DNA of 64,000 nt from Ovoidimarina sediminis (GTDB lineage: Bacteria > Pseudomonadota > Alphaproteobacteria > Rhodobacterales > Rhodobacteraceae), in assembly GCF_032586175.1 (NCBI RefSeq), contig NZ_JAWHTE010000008.1:124001-188000 (forward strand), in the 5' to 3' direction. The position numbers and the translations under genes are program-made. How positions within the stretch are numbered: position 1 is the first letter of the stretch; every line of letters starts with the position of its first letter. Of the stretch, positions 34,282-43,352 are shown in pieces. Below the pieces are notes generated by a model, which was given only the letters and a program-made list of their open reading frames with translations, was not told the DNA's origin and made no database searches.

Positions 34282-35412
34282 TTGAGCAGTTCCGACGCCC
34301 GAAAACCGACCGTCCTGATCTGGGGCAGCTATGACCTTGGCAAGCCGCGCACGCGACTGATGCGCGCCGCGATCCGCCAGTCTGGCGCGGAGGTGCGGGA
34401 AATCCACGCCGATGTCTGGGCGGGTGCCGAGGACAAGGCGGTGATGGGCCGCGGCGCGGCGCTGGGCCGGGCGGTGCGGCTGATCCTGGCCTATCCCGTC
34501 CTGCTCTGGCGGTTCCTGACGGGCCCGCGGCCCGATGTGGTGGTGGTGGGGTATCTCGGGCATCTCGATGTCCTGATGCTCTGGCCCTTCGCGAAGGCGC
34601 GCGGCGTGCCCGTTGTCTGGGATGCGTTCCTGTCCTTGCATGACACGGTGGTGGCGGACCGGCGGATGCTGTCGCATGGGCATCCGCTGGCCAGGCTTCT
34701 CTGGCTTTGGGAGTGGCTTGCCTGCCGGGCGGTGGCGCGGGTGGTTCTGGATACCGGGGCGCAGGCGGCGCTTTTTCGCGAGGCCTACGGGCTTCCCCCT
34801 GACCGCGTCACATCGGTTTTCGTGGGCGCGGAGGCGGCCGCGTTTCCCGAAGCCCCGCCGGCGCCATCGGCGGCGCGCGCGCAGGTTCTGTTCTATGGCC
34901 AGTTCATCCCCCTGCACGGGATCGCGACGATCGTGGAGGCCGCGCGGCTGGCGCGCGGACGCCCGATCGACTGGACGGTGATCGGACAGGGGCAGGAGGC
35001 GGGCCGCATCCGCGCGATGCTGGACGAGGACACGCCCGAGGCGCTGACCTGGGTGGACTGGGTGCCCTATGAAGAGCTGGCCCGGCGGATCGCGGGGGCG
35101 GATGTGTGCCTTGGCGTTTTCGGAGAAAGCGGGAAGGCGGGCCGGGTGATCCCCAACAAGGTGTTCCAGATCCTGAGCGCGGGGCGGCCGCTTGTGACGC
35201 GGGACGGGCCGGGGATGCGGGAGCTTGTGCCCGAGGGCGCGCCGGGGATCGCGCTGGTCAAGCCCGGCGATGCGGCGGCGCTTCTGGACGGCGTCGAGCG
35301 GCTTCTGGCCGCGGGGCCCTATCCGCAAGGCCTGCACCGGGACATCGCGGCGCGGTTTTCGATCGACGCGCTGGCGGCGCGGTGGGCGGAGATCCTGCGC
35401 GAGGCGGGATAA
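34282..35412 (+). CDS. glycosyltransferase, GT4-type
   Basis: About 376 residues from the TTG at 34282, where the protein begins MSSSDARKPTVLIWGSYD; the open frame extends further upstream, but without ribosome site or similarity. The N-terminal domain contains RPDVVVVGYLGHLDVLML, and the C-terminal Rossmann domain has QVLFYGQFIPLHG and the donor-binding region VIPNKVFQILSAGRPLVTRD, typical of GT4 enzymes. It opens the second glycan locus and ends 12 bases before the convergent sulfotransferase. Confidence 0.85.
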   Translation: MSSSDARKPTVLIWGSYDLGKPRTRLMRAAIRQSGAEVREIHADVWAGAEDKAVMGRGAALGRAVRLILAYPVLLWRFLTGPRPDVVVVGYLGHLDVLMLWPFAKARGVPVVWDAFLSLHDTVVADRRMLSHGHPLARLLWLWEWLACRAVARVVLDTGAQAALFREAYGLPPDRVTSVFVGAEAAAFPEAPPAPSAARAQVLFYGQFIPLHGIATIVEAARLARGRPIDWTVIGQGQEAGRIRAMLDEDTPEALTWVDWVPYEELARRIAGADVCLGVFGESGKAGRVIPNKVFQILSAGRPLVTRDGPGMRELVPEGAPGIALVKPGDAAALLDGVERLLAAGPYPQGLHRDIAARFSIDALAARWAEILREAG

Positions 35413-35424
35413 GGCCCCGGGCCG

Positions 35425-36408
35425 TCAGGCGCCGAAGCGGGAGAGCGCGGCGGCGAGACCCGAGCGGATGTCTTCGGGAATGTCGGGTTCAGACGGCTCT
35501 GACGGGGCGACGGTGTTGCCGCCTTCGAGCGCGACCCCCTCTTTTTCGTAGAGGCCCGACACCTGCGCGAAGGCCGCGCCCGGATCGGTGCAGAGCGTGC
35601 GGTAGTCGAGCGTGAGGTGCCGGGTGTCCGGCAGGGCCGCGAAGGCCGCGCGGATATCCTTGCGGATGCGCGCGATCTGGCCCGCGACCTGATCCAGCGG
35701 ATCGCGTTTCAGAAGATCGGCCTTGTCGGGCGTGGCGAAGGAATACCAGATCGCGCGGTCGCCATTGTGCCGCTCGCGCGCCGAGAGCAGCGACCATGCG
35801 GCGGCGAGCGGATCGCGTTCGACGTAGAGGAAGCGGGCGTCGGGGATGTGGTGGGCCAGGGTGGCGATCTGGTGATTGACGATCATGCCCTTGAGCGCCA
35901 CGGGCCGGCCCCCCAGCGCCTCGCCCAGCGCCGCGAGGTGGCGGCGGAAGAGATCGAACTCTGCGCCCGTCGCCTGATCGAGATCGACCGCGATATCGCC
36001 GTCGCCGGGGAAGATGCCGCGCCAGAAATACCAGAACTCGCTGGGGGCGAGCATCCCTTCGGTCTTGCCGAGATCGGAACGCGTGCCGGGTTTCGCCGGA
36101 GTGATATCGGCGAACTCACCCCGGAAATCGAGGGCGGGATCGGTGAGCATGGCCTGCGCCATCGCCCCCACGAATGGCGCGCGCCAGAACCGCGCGATGA
36201 AATTGGAGGGCACCGAGAAGGCCCCCGAGGCGGCGAGCCACTGGGTGGCGAAGGTGGTGCCGCTGCGCGGGGTGCCGACGATGAAGAGGGGCGGCGGCTG
36301 CGGCGCGGGCTGGCCGGGATCGCAGGGCTCAAGCGCCTGGCTGAGCCGTTGCAGGAGCGCCTCGAGCGCGGGGTTTCGCCGGAAGGCGGGGCGGCGTTCG
36401 GTCGTCAT
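35425..36408 (-). CDS. sulfotransferase family protein
   Basis: A 327-residue PAPS-dependent sulfotransferase-like protein. The 5'-phosphosulfate loop is IVGTPRSGTTF near residue 45, and the 3'-phosphate segment is around ARFLYVERDPLAAAWS. The ATG at 36408 overlaps the stop of the FemAB-like gene (ATGA); a much longer open frame upstream is a shadow. It probably adds sulfate to the surface glycan made by the neighbouring transferases. Confidence 0.88.
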   Translation of the reverse strand: MTTERRPAFRRNPALEALLQRLSQALEPCDPGQPAPQPPPLFIVGTPRSGTTFATQWLAASGAFSVPSNFIARFWRAPFVGAMAQAMLTDPALDFRGEFADITPAKPGTRSDLGKTEGMLAPSEFWYFWRGIFPGDGDIAVDLDQATGAEFDLFRRHLAALGEALGGRPVALKGMIVNHQIATLAHHIPDARFLYVERDPLAAAWSLLSARERHNGDRAIWYSFATPDKADLLKRDPLDQVAGQIARIRKDIRAAFAALPDTRHLTLDYRTLCTDPGAAFAQVSGLYEKEGVALEGGNTVAPSEPSEPDIPEDIRSGLAAALSRFGA

Positions 36409-37328
36409 CGTGCGGCGGCGTCCCTTGGGCTGCGATAGGCGGGAAAGAAGGCGGACCCGGTGGCGCCGTGAGCCTGTGTCAGGGCATCGTAACGGGCGGG
36501 ATCGAGGATCTTGCCGCAGATCCATGTCTGGCGGGTGGCGGAGGCCCAGCCCTTCTTGAACCGGTAGAGGCCGTCGGAGGGATCTTCGACCGTGCCCGCG
36601 GCGCCGCCCCAGTCGAGCCAGCGGACGCGGCCGCGAAACGCCTCGAACGCCGCGGCGTAGAGCGCGTAGCCCGCGCGCTGGCTGTAGCCTTCGGGGCTTT
36701 GGGCCTGGAGGTGGAGATAGGCGACCTCGCCCATTTCGAACCAGATCGCCGCGCCGAGGGTTTCGCCGGTCGCGGTGGACCGGGCCTCGAACAGGCGCGC
36801 GCCGGGGAGGGCGAGGTGGCGGGCGATGATGGCAGGCGAGAGGGTGGCGACGCCTTCGATGGCGCGCTTGTCGATGAGGTGGCTGTAGAGCGCCCAGAAG
36901 ACATCGGCCCGGCTGGCGGGATCGGGGATTTCGGTGACTTCGAGCACCTTGTGGGCCTGGCGGGTTTCCCAGCGGTGGTGCTTGCTTGCGGCGTCTTCCC
37001 ACGAGAAGGCGGGATCGGCGAGGAAATGCGTCTTGAGCGGGCGCAGGAGATCGAGGCCCGGGAGGGTGGTTTCGGGCGCGTCGGCGAAGGGGTTGAGGAC
37101 GAAGACGGCGCTGACGGGGGCGGGATCGCCGCCCGCGAGACCGGCAAGATCGGCCCCGAGCGCATCGAGATCCTGCGCGAAGAGCATCGGGTAGGGCCCG
37201 GCGAGATCGGTGCCGCCGCCGGGGACCGGGCGGGCGAGGAGCGTGGCGCCGGAATGCGGCAGCCGGACGACCGCGGTGCCGCCCGCAAGGCTTTCTGCGT
37301 AGCCGGGATGCGCGTATCCGCTGTCCAC
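36405..37328 (-). CDS. FemAB/GNAT-like acetyltransferase (BioF2-type)
   Basis: A 307-residue protein of the FemAB-like GNAT group (PF13480-type). It contains SKHHRWETRQAHK in the first domain and the acceptor-domain segments LGAAIWFEMGEVAYLHLQAQ and GYALYAAAFE. Members in exopolysaccharide loci add acyl or amino-acyl groups. It lies between the sulfotransferase and the GT2 gene on the same strand, coupled to the former by ATGA. Confidence 0.8.
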   Translation of the reverse strand: MDSGYAHPGYAESLAGGTAVVRLPHSGATLLARPVPGGGTDLAGPYPMLFAQDLDALGADLAGLAGGDPAPVSAVFVLNPFADAPETTLPGLDLLRPLKTHFLADPAFSWEDAASKHHRWETRQAHKVLEVTEIPDPASRADVFWALYSHLIDKRAIEGVATLSPAIIARHLALPGARLFEARSTATGETLGAAIWFEMGEVAYLHLQAQSPEGYSQRAGYALYAAAFEAFRGRVRWLDWGGAAGTVEDPSDGLYRFKKGWASATRQTWICGKILDPARYDALTQAHGATGSAFFPAYRSPRDAAAR

Positions 37329-37412
37329 CGGGGGGTTCCTGCCCTTGCCTGTTCTGCCGCCCTGCCCTTGGCGGATTGTTAGCCCTTTGCCGGCCTGCTG
37401 TCGATGCCGGGG

Positions 37413-38261
37413 CTAGCGGCCCGCCATCTGTTCGAGGCGGCGGCGCAGGCGGTAGAGGCGGCGGCCGAGCGGCGTGTCGCGGTAGGCGATCCAGGGCGCG
37501 CGGTCTTTCTCGTCGATATGGCGGATCAGGAAATCGCGGACCTTGCGGGTTTTCTCGAGCCGGTCGGCGCGGGTGCGGCCGAACCAGAAATTCCCGGCAT
37601 GAACGCGGTAGAGGACACTGTCGCGATCGATGTAGCCGACCCAGCCCGCGCGGGCGGCGAGGGCAAAGATCGCCCAGTCGCCGAAGGGGAGTTCCTGAAA
37701 CTCCTCGGGCAGTTCCGGCAGCGCGCTGCGGCGCAGGACGGCGGCGGAGGTTTGCACGAAGTTGCCCGGCACGAAATCGGCGAGCACGCTTTTCTCGCGC
37801 CGGTGGCGGGGATGGGGCACGCGGCGGAGGCGGCGGCCGGTATCGACATCGACGTAGATCGAAGCGGTCTGGCACAGGGCGCAGCCCGGGTTCGCCTCCA
37901 TGAAGGTGATCTGGCTGGCGAGTTTGCCGGGATCCGTCCAGGCATCGTCGCCGTCGAGGAAGGCGATGTAATCGGCGGTGTAGCGTGGCCAGAGTTCGTA
38001 ATTGATGCGCTTGCCCTGGCTGAACTGGTTTTCGTCCTGGAGGATCGCCTCGATATTCGGGTGGCGCGCGGCGTAATCCGCCACGATCTCGCGGGTGCCG
38101 TCGGTGGAGGCATCGTCATGGACGAGGAGGCGGACGGGAAACGGGGTGTCCTGCGCGAGAACGCCGTCGAGCGCGTCGCCGATCAGCGCCGCCTGGTTGA
38201 AGGTGACGATGACGACGAGGACGTCTGGGTGGGTGGTGTCTGGCACGGCCTGCCTCCGCAT
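37413..38261 (-). CDS. glycosyltransferase family 2
   Basis: A 282-residue GT-A transferase. The nucleotide-binding start is VLVVIVTFNQAALIGDAL, with HDDAST and the metal-binding FLDGDDAW; the catalytic-base region is PFGDWAIFALAARAG. The ATG at 38261 is chosen because the fold begins ten residues later; there is no clear ribosome site. It is divergent from the aminotransferase gene over 148 bases, which probably contain both promoters. Confidence 0.9.
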   Translation of the reverse strand: MRRQAVPDTTHPDVLVVIVTFNQAALIGDALDGVLAQDTPFPVRLLVHDDASTDGTREIVADYAARHPNIEAILQDENQFSQGKRINYELWPRYTADYIAFLDGDDAWTDPGKLASQITFMEANPGCALCQTASIYVDVDTGRRLRRVPHPRHRREKSVLADFVPGNFVQTSAAVLRRSALPELPEEFQELPFGDWAIFALAARAGWVGYIDRDSVLYRVHAGNFWFGRTRADRLEKTRKVRDFLIRHIDEKDRAPWIAYRDTPLGRRLYRLRRRLEQMAGR

Positions 38262-38409
38262 TGCCGGGGCATTGGTAACGGGAGGGCGAAAGCTGGTCCA
38301 TCCCGGACACGGTGGTTTCAGGAATATCGTTCGGATGAGCGGGAACTGTTGCGGCGGACACCGGGATTGATAGGATTCGCGCGGGGCATAACGAGCGTAA
38401 GGAGCAGGC

Positions 38410-39438
38410 GTGGAAAAGCTACGCTTTGTCGAGGCGAAGACGCCCGACATGGACCGGATCGCGGCGCTGTTCGAACAGTGCGCGGAGGTCAATTTCTGGG
38501 CGAACCGGGGCCCCCTCTATCAGCATCTGACCGAGGCCTATACCGATCACGTGGGCCTCGCGCCCGAGGCCGCCTTCGTGCCCTGCGCGAATGGCGGGAT
38601 CGCGCTTGAGGTTCTGGCGCGGATCCATGCGATGCGGGCGGGCGGGCGATTGCGCTGGGCGGCCTCGGCCTTCAGCTTCGCCAATATCGGGCGGGGCTAT
38701 TTCGCCGATGTGGTGCTGGTCGATTGCGACGAGAACGGGATGCTGGACGTGCGCGAACTGAAGGCGCGGGCCGACGAGTTCGACGGCATCGTCGTGACCA
38801 ACGTCTTCGGGTGCTGGGCGGATTTCTCGCCGTGGGTGGAGGTGGCCAAGGCCACCGGCAAGGCGCTGATCATCGACAATGCCGCGGGCATGTCGACGCG
38901 GATACCGGACTGGCCGTGGCAGAGTTTCTCGCTGCATCACACCAAGCCCTACGGGGCCGGTGAGGGCGGGCTGATGGTGGTGCCTGCCGAGGATGCGGAC
39001 CTGGCCTACGGGATGATCGACTATGGCGCGGCCGACGGCGCGATGCGGACCGAGTGGCTGAACAACGGCAAGATTTCCGACATTTCCTGTGCCTTCCTGA
39101 TCGACCGGCTGGAGCAGCGGGATCAGTGGGCGCCGAATTACGTGGCCGCCGCGGAAATGGTGGACGAGATCGCGCGCGGCGCGGGATACGTGCCGCTGAT
39201 CGGGCGGGATCTTGACCGCCCCGCGATGAGCCGGGCCTATATCGCGCCCACCTCGGTCGGGATCGAGGCGGTCAGGGCCTCGACCCACGTGTCTTTCGGC
39301 AAGTATTACCAGCCGCTTGCGCTTTTGCAGCGGACCGAGCGGCTTTATGACCGGCTGGTGAACATCCCGACCCATCCCGACATGCTGGCCCTCGAACGCG
39401 GGCACCTAGAGGCCGATCTTGGCCGGTTGACCGGGTAA
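38410..39438 (+). CDS. DegT/DnrJ/EryC1/StrS-family aminotransferase
   Basis: A 342-residue PLP-dependent sugar aminotransferase. The PLP-Lys is in LHHTKPYGAGEGG, and LIIDNAAGMSTR supplies the pyridine-N-binding Asp. The start is GTG with AAGGAG seven bases upstream. It makes an amino sugar, or it may be one of the divergent members acting as dehydratase. It leads a plus-strand pair with the methyltransferase (11-base gap). Confidence 0.88.
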   Translation: MEKLRFVEAKTPDMDRIAALFEQCAEVNFWANRGPLYQHLTEAYTDHVGLAPEAAFVPCANGGIALEVLARIHAMRAGGRLRWAASAFSFANIGRGYFADVVLVDCDENGMLDVRELKARADEFDGIVVTNVFGCWADFSPWVEVAKATGKALIIDNAAGMSTRIPDWPWQSFSLHHTKPYGAGEGGLMVVPAEDADLAYGMIDYGAADGAMRTEWLNNGKISDISCAFLIDRLEQRDQWAPNYVAAAEMVDEIARGAGYVPLIGRDLDRPAMSRAYIAPTSVGIEAVRASTHVSFGKYYQPLALLQRTERLYDRLVNIPTHPDMLALERGHLEADLGRLTG

Positions 39439-39449
39439 CGGGGGCGCGC

Positions 39450-40181
39450 ATGTCGAAAGTGAGACGTTTCGTTCGCAAGGCCGCCACGCCCCTTCTGGGC
39501 GATCCGGCCACGCCGCTGTCGACCGCGCTGCAGGCGCTCAAGGGCCTTGATTTCGCGCCATCGACGGTTGTCGACGTGGGCGCGAACAAGGGCCAGTGGA
39601 CACGATCCTGCCGCCGGTTCTTTCCCGAGGCGCGTTATGTGCTGTTCGAGCCGCAGGAGGCGCTGAAACCTCATTTCAGCGATCTTCTGGCGACCGGGCA
39701 GGTCGAGCTTCATTCGATCGGGCTGGGCCGGGAGCCGGGCGAGGCCGCGTTCACCCTGCACGAGCGCGACGACAGCCGGACCTTTGCGCTGTCGGCGGAG
39801 GTGGCCGAGCGGCGGGGGTTTGAGCAGGTGACGCTGAAGGTCGACGCGCTTGACCGGTTTCTGAGCGAGAACGGCCTGCCCGACCCCGAGATCCTGAAGG
39901 TCGATGCGGAAGGCTGGGATCTTGAGGTTCTGGACGGGGCGGCGCGGGTGCTGGAGACCGCGGAGGTGGTGTTCGTGGAGGCCGCCGTGGCGAACCGGCG
40001 GATCCAGACCGATCTTCTGAGCGTCCTGAAATACATGGATGCGCGGGGTTACACGCTTCTGGACCTCTCGGACCTGAACCGTCCATTCGCGCACGGGCTT
40101 CTTTGGCTTGTCGAGGGCATGTTCGTGCGGCGGGGCGGGCTGGTGGACCAGGCGGTTGAGGCGCATTCGGCCCTGCCCTGA
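39450..40181 (+). CDS. FkbM-family methyltransferase
   Basis: A 243-residue SAM-dependent O-methyltransferase. The SAM motif is VVDVGANKGQWT, followed by YVLFEPQE and the FkbM signature ILKVDAEGWDLEVLDGA. It probably methylates a sugar hydroxyl of the polysaccharide. It stops two bases before the convergent GT2 gene. Confidence 0.92.
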   Translation: MSKVRRFVRKAATPLLGDPATPLSTALQALKGLDFAPSTVVDVGANKGQWTRSCRRFFPEARYVLFEPQEALKPHFSDLLATGQVELHSIGLGREPGEAAFTLHERDDSRTFALSAEVAERRGFEQVTLKVDALDRFLSENGLPDPEILKVDAEGWDLEVLDGAARVLETAEVVFVEAAVANRRIQTDLLSVLKYMDARGYTLLDLSDLNRPFAHGLLWLVEGMFVRRGGLVDQAVEAHSALP

Positions 40182-40183
40182 CC

Positions 40184-41149
40184 TCAGACCAGGATCAGGA
40201 TGATCGCCGTGTAGAGCGCGTTGCGCCCGTAGATGCCGTTTCGGAGGAGAAAGAGCCTGCGCCCGATCCACGATTTGCCGGGGAGCGTGGCGTAGCCGTC
40301 GAGAAGGGCCGCGTCCTGCGGGGACAGGCGGTCGCGGTAGCTGTCGCGGAAGGCCGCCGCCTGGGCGCGTGTGCGCTGGAGCGTGATGCGGGCCTTCGCG
40401 ATGTGGCGCCCGGGGGCGGTGATGAGGCGATAGGCGATCGCGGCCATGCTCCACGATGCCGCGCCGACGACATTGCCGCCGTGCTGGCGGTAGAGAACGC
40501 CCGGCTCGGGCAGGTAGATCATCGTGCCGAACCGCTGGGCGACGAGGGCGAGCCACCAGTCATGAAGCGCCGCGCCCGCCGGGATCGGGGCGGAGAGCCG
40601 GCGGAGTTCGGCATTGCCGAGCATCGCGCAGCCGGTGACGGTGTTGTAGACGAGAAGCCCCGGCCAGAGCGCGCTTATCGGCCGTTCGGCGATGCGCATG
40701 TAGCGCCGGAACGAGGGGTGGAGGGTGTTCAGTTCGTCATCGACCACGCGCAGATCCATGTGCACGAGGACCGGGGTGGCGCCGGCGGAGGCCCCCTCGG
40801 CCCCCTGCACGGCGTCGAGGAGGCGGGCCAGCTTGTCGTCGAGCCAGACATCATCCTGATCGCAGAAGGCGAAATACGGCGCCTCGCTGGCCTCGAGAAG
40901 CCGGGCGAAGGCCTGGGTGGCGCCGCCCGCGCGATCGTTCGCTGGCAGGATCGTCATGCGGCCCGGGTGGCGGTCGGCCCAGTCGCGCAGCATGTCGGGC
41001 GTACCATCGGAGGAGCCATCGTCGCGGGCGATGATGTGCCAGCCGGTGACCGTCTGTGCGGCGATGGAGGCCAGGAGGGCCTCGAGATGTTCGGCCCCGT
41101 TATAGGTGGCGAGAAGGATATCGATGCGAGGCGGGCCGCCGGCGGGCAT
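40184..41149 (-). CDS. glycosyltransferase family 2 (rhamnosyltransferase-like)
   Basis: A 321-residue GT2 enzyme. It starts IDILLATYNGAEHLEAL and has the motifs ARDDGSSDGT and AFCDQDDVWL, a pattern common in rhamnosyl- and related transferases of O-antigen loci. The C-terminal residues are amphipathic with a short hydrophobic end (LYTAIILILV). It is divergent from the flippase gene across 97 bases. Confidence 0.9.
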   Translation of the reverse strand: MPAGGPPRIDILLATYNGAEHLEALLASIAAQTVTGWHIIARDDGSSDGTPDMLRDWADRHPGRMTILPANDRAGGATQAFARLLEASEAPYFAFCDQDDVWLDDKLARLLDAVQGAEGASAGATPVLVHMDLRVVDDELNTLHPSFRRYMRIAERPISALWPGLLVYNTVTGCAMLGNAELRRLSAPIPAGAALHDWWLALVAQRFGTMIYLPEPGVLYRQHGGNVVGAASWSMAAIAYRLITAPGRHIAKARITLQRTRAQAAAFRDSYRDRLSPQDAALLDGYATLPGKSWIGRRLFLLRNGIYGRNALYTAIILILV

Positions 41150-41246
41150 TGGGGGGTTCCGGTGTGACGTCGTTTTGCGTGGTTCGCCGGGAGATTAGCC
41201 GCGCCCGCGCGGCGAGGACAGCGGCCCGGCGCGAGAGGATGGGGAC

Positions 41247-42629
41247 GTGGTGCCCTGCCACGACACTTCGCCGGGGGCCGCGTGCAGGCTGGCTTCCGCG
41301 GCGGACCGAAGGAGGGTAGAAGTCGGACCAGACCCGGCAGCATTCGCCCCCGCGCCGGGAGGAGGCAACCTGAGCACGCGGCCCGGCATACGATCCATTC
41401 TTCAGAACGGCAGCCTGCTGGCCGGGCGGACGGCATTCGAGTTTGCCGCGCGGCTTGTCTATCTGGTGCTGCTTGCGCGGTATCTTGGGCCTGACGCCTA
41501 CGGGGCGTGGAGTTATGCGCTGGCGGCCTATGGCCTGGCGCTGGGAATCGCATCCCTGGGGCTGGAGACGCTGGTGGCCTCGCATATCGGGGGCAGCCGG
41601 CACAGGGGGGCCGCGGTGATCGGGACGACGGCCGCGCTTCGGCTGGGGCTTTCGGTTCTGGCGGTGGCGGGGCTTGCGGTGTTCGCGGTGGCCGCGGAAG
41701 GGCCGGGGGAGGTGCGCACCGCGCTGTTCGTGGCGATCCCCGCGCTGCTGGGCCGCGGGATCGCGGTGCTCGCCCAATCCTATTTCGTGGCTTACGAGGC
41801 GGTTTCGGCGCAGATCAGGGTGTCGTTCGTGCTGCGGCTGGCGGAGGTGGTGGCGGGGACGGCCTTCCTTCTGCTCGGGAGCGGCGTGCTTGGGGTGATC
41901 GCGATCCACGCAGCGAGCTGGGTGCTGGAGGCGCTTTTGTCGGTGCGGCTGGTGCGGCGCCTGCCCGTGGAGGGGGCGGTGCGGGTGGATCGCGAGATGA
42001 TGACCCGGCTTCTGAAGGAGGGCGCGCAGCTGGGCCTGGCGACGGCGTGCGTTGCCTGGCTTCTGTCGGGGCCGGTGATCCAGCTCAGGCATGTAAGCGG
42101 GGACCTGGCGGTGACCGGGCAGGTTGCGCTGGGGCTTCAGGTGGCCGCGATCCTGATGGCCACGGCGCAGGCGCTGATGTTCGCCGCGCTGCCGGTGCTG
42201 AGCCGGGCGGTGGCGGAGGGTGACGCGCGGGCGGTGCGGTATGGGCCCTATGTGGCGCTGATCGCGATCGGGCTCGCGGTGCCCGGGGGGCTGATCGGGA
42301 TGGCGATTGGGCCCCCGGTGATCGGATTTCTGATCGGAGAGGCCTATGCGGTGGTGGGCGGGCTGATCGGCCCCGCGATCTTCCTGGCGGGCGCGATGGT
42401 GGCGCCGATGGGCTATGCCCAGGCGGCGATCGTGGCGGGGCGGATCTGGCCGCTGATCGTGGCGAGTGCGCTGGGCGCGGGTGCGATGTCGGCGCTTCTG
42501 CCGCTGGCGCTTCATGCCTTCGGGCCGGTGGGGGCCGTGATCGCCGCCGGGCTTGGCTGGGGCCTGAGGGCCGCGCTGCTGATCGGGGCCGGGGTGGCGT
42601 TCGGCCTAGCCGCCCGGCACGAGATCTGA
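41247..42629 (+). CDS. oligosaccharide flippase (Wzx/MATE-like membrane protein)
   Basis: Polytopic membrane protein with about 12 helices and the usual N-terminus of Wzx-type flippases (SILQNGSLLAGRTAFEFAARL). It would move lipid-linked oligosaccharides across the inner membrane. The start is uncertain: the GTG at 41247 gives 41 extra polar residues, while a CTG at 41370 follows GGAGGAGG by about five bases and would start directly at the conserved region. There is no ATG, GTG or TTG between them. Its 3' end overlaps the convergent ispD by 24 bases. Confidence 0.88.
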   Translation: MVPCHDTSPGAACRLASAADRRRVEVGPDPAAFAPAPGGGNLSTRPGIRSILQNGSLLAGRTAFEFAARLVYLVLLARYLGPDAYGAWSYALAAYGLALGIASLGLETLVASHIGGSRHRGAAVIGTTAALRLGLSVLAVAGLAVFAVAAEGPGEVRTALFVAIPALLGRGIAVLAQSYFVAYEAVSAQIRVSFVLRLAEVVAGTAFLLLGSGVLGVIAIHAASWVLEALLSVRLVRRLPVEGAVRVDREMMTRLLKEGAQLGLATACVAWLLSGPVIQLRHVSGDLAVTGQVALGLQVAAILMATAQALMFAALPVLSRAVAEGDARAVRYGPYVALIAIGLAVPGGLIGMAIGPPVIGFLIGEAYAVVGGLIGPAIFLAGAMVAPMGYAQAAIVAGRIWPLIVASALGAGAMSALLPLALHAFGPVGAVIAAGLGWGLRAALLIGAGVAFGLAARHEI

Positions 42630-43283
42630 AAGCGCGCGGGCGAGATCGGTGGCCGTGGTGATCTTGTAGCTGGCCTCCGACCCTTCGACGAATGTGACGG
42701 CAAGCCCCGCCTCGCGCGCCACCGCAACGTCATCGGCGCCGCTGCCGTCATGGGCGCGGTGGGCGGCGAGGATCGGCGCGAAATGGAAGCCTTGCGGGGT
42801 TTGCGCGCGCCAGAGGCCGTCGCGGGGCACGGGGGTTTCCGCCATGCCGTCTTCGGCCCGCCAGAGCGCATCGACGACCGGAAGGGCCGCGCAGGCGCCC
42901 GGGTGCGTGTCGAGCGCGGCGATGACCGCGCGGATCACCGAGCCGGGGACGAAGGGGCGCGCCGCGTCGTGGATGAGGACACGGGCCGGGCCCCGGGCTT
43001 CGAGCGCGTCGAGCCCGTTGCGGACGGAGGCCGCGCGCGTGTCGCCCCCCATGACCGGGGGAAGCAGGCGGGGATCGGTGAGCGACGACAGCGCCTCATC
43101 GGCCAGGCCCCGGTCGTCGGGGTGGATGACGGGCAGGACGGCGGTGATGTCGGCAAGCGCCAGGAACGCCTGTGCCGACCGGGTGAGCGCGGGGGGCCCC
43201 GCGAGGGGGATATACTGTTTCGGGATCTCGCCGCCCAGGCGGCGGCCGCGCCCCGCGGCGACGAGGAGGGCGGCGACTGTCAT
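42606..43283 (-). CDS. ispD: 2-C-methyl-D-erythritol 4-phosphate cytidylyltransferase
   Basis: A 225-residue enzyme of the MEP isoprenoid pathway that couples CTP to methylerythritol phosphate. Motifs are the glycine-rich loop LLVAAGRGRRLGGEIPKQY, IHDAARPFV and the C-terminal TPQGFHF and TTATDLARA. In many alphaproteobacteria IspD is fused to IspF; here the frame ends with IspD alone and no ispF follows. The convergent overlap with the flippase shows the end is genuine. Confidence 0.93.
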   Translation of the reverse strand: MTVAALLVAAGRGRRLGGEIPKQYIPLAGPPALTRSAQAFLALADITAVLPVIHPDDRGLADEALSSLTDPRLLPPVMGGDTRAASVRNGLDALEARGPARVLIHDAARPFVPGSVIRAVIAALDTHPGACAALPVVDALWRAEDGMAETPVPRDGLWRAQTPQGFHFAPILAAHRAHDGSGADDVAVAREAGLAVTFVEGSEASYKITTATDLARALSDLVPGG

Positions 43284-43352
43284 GCAAGCGGGCCTGTGTG
43301 AGCGGCGGTCATGAGGGCAAGCTTATTTGGCGCGCGCGGGCTTCGCCAGCCC

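Noticed and set aside
36409..37875. Long minus-strand extension upstream of the sulfotransferase
   Set aside because: Pro/Arg-rich shadow of the FemAB-like and GT2 genes; the sulfotransferase starts at 36408 with ATGA coupling.
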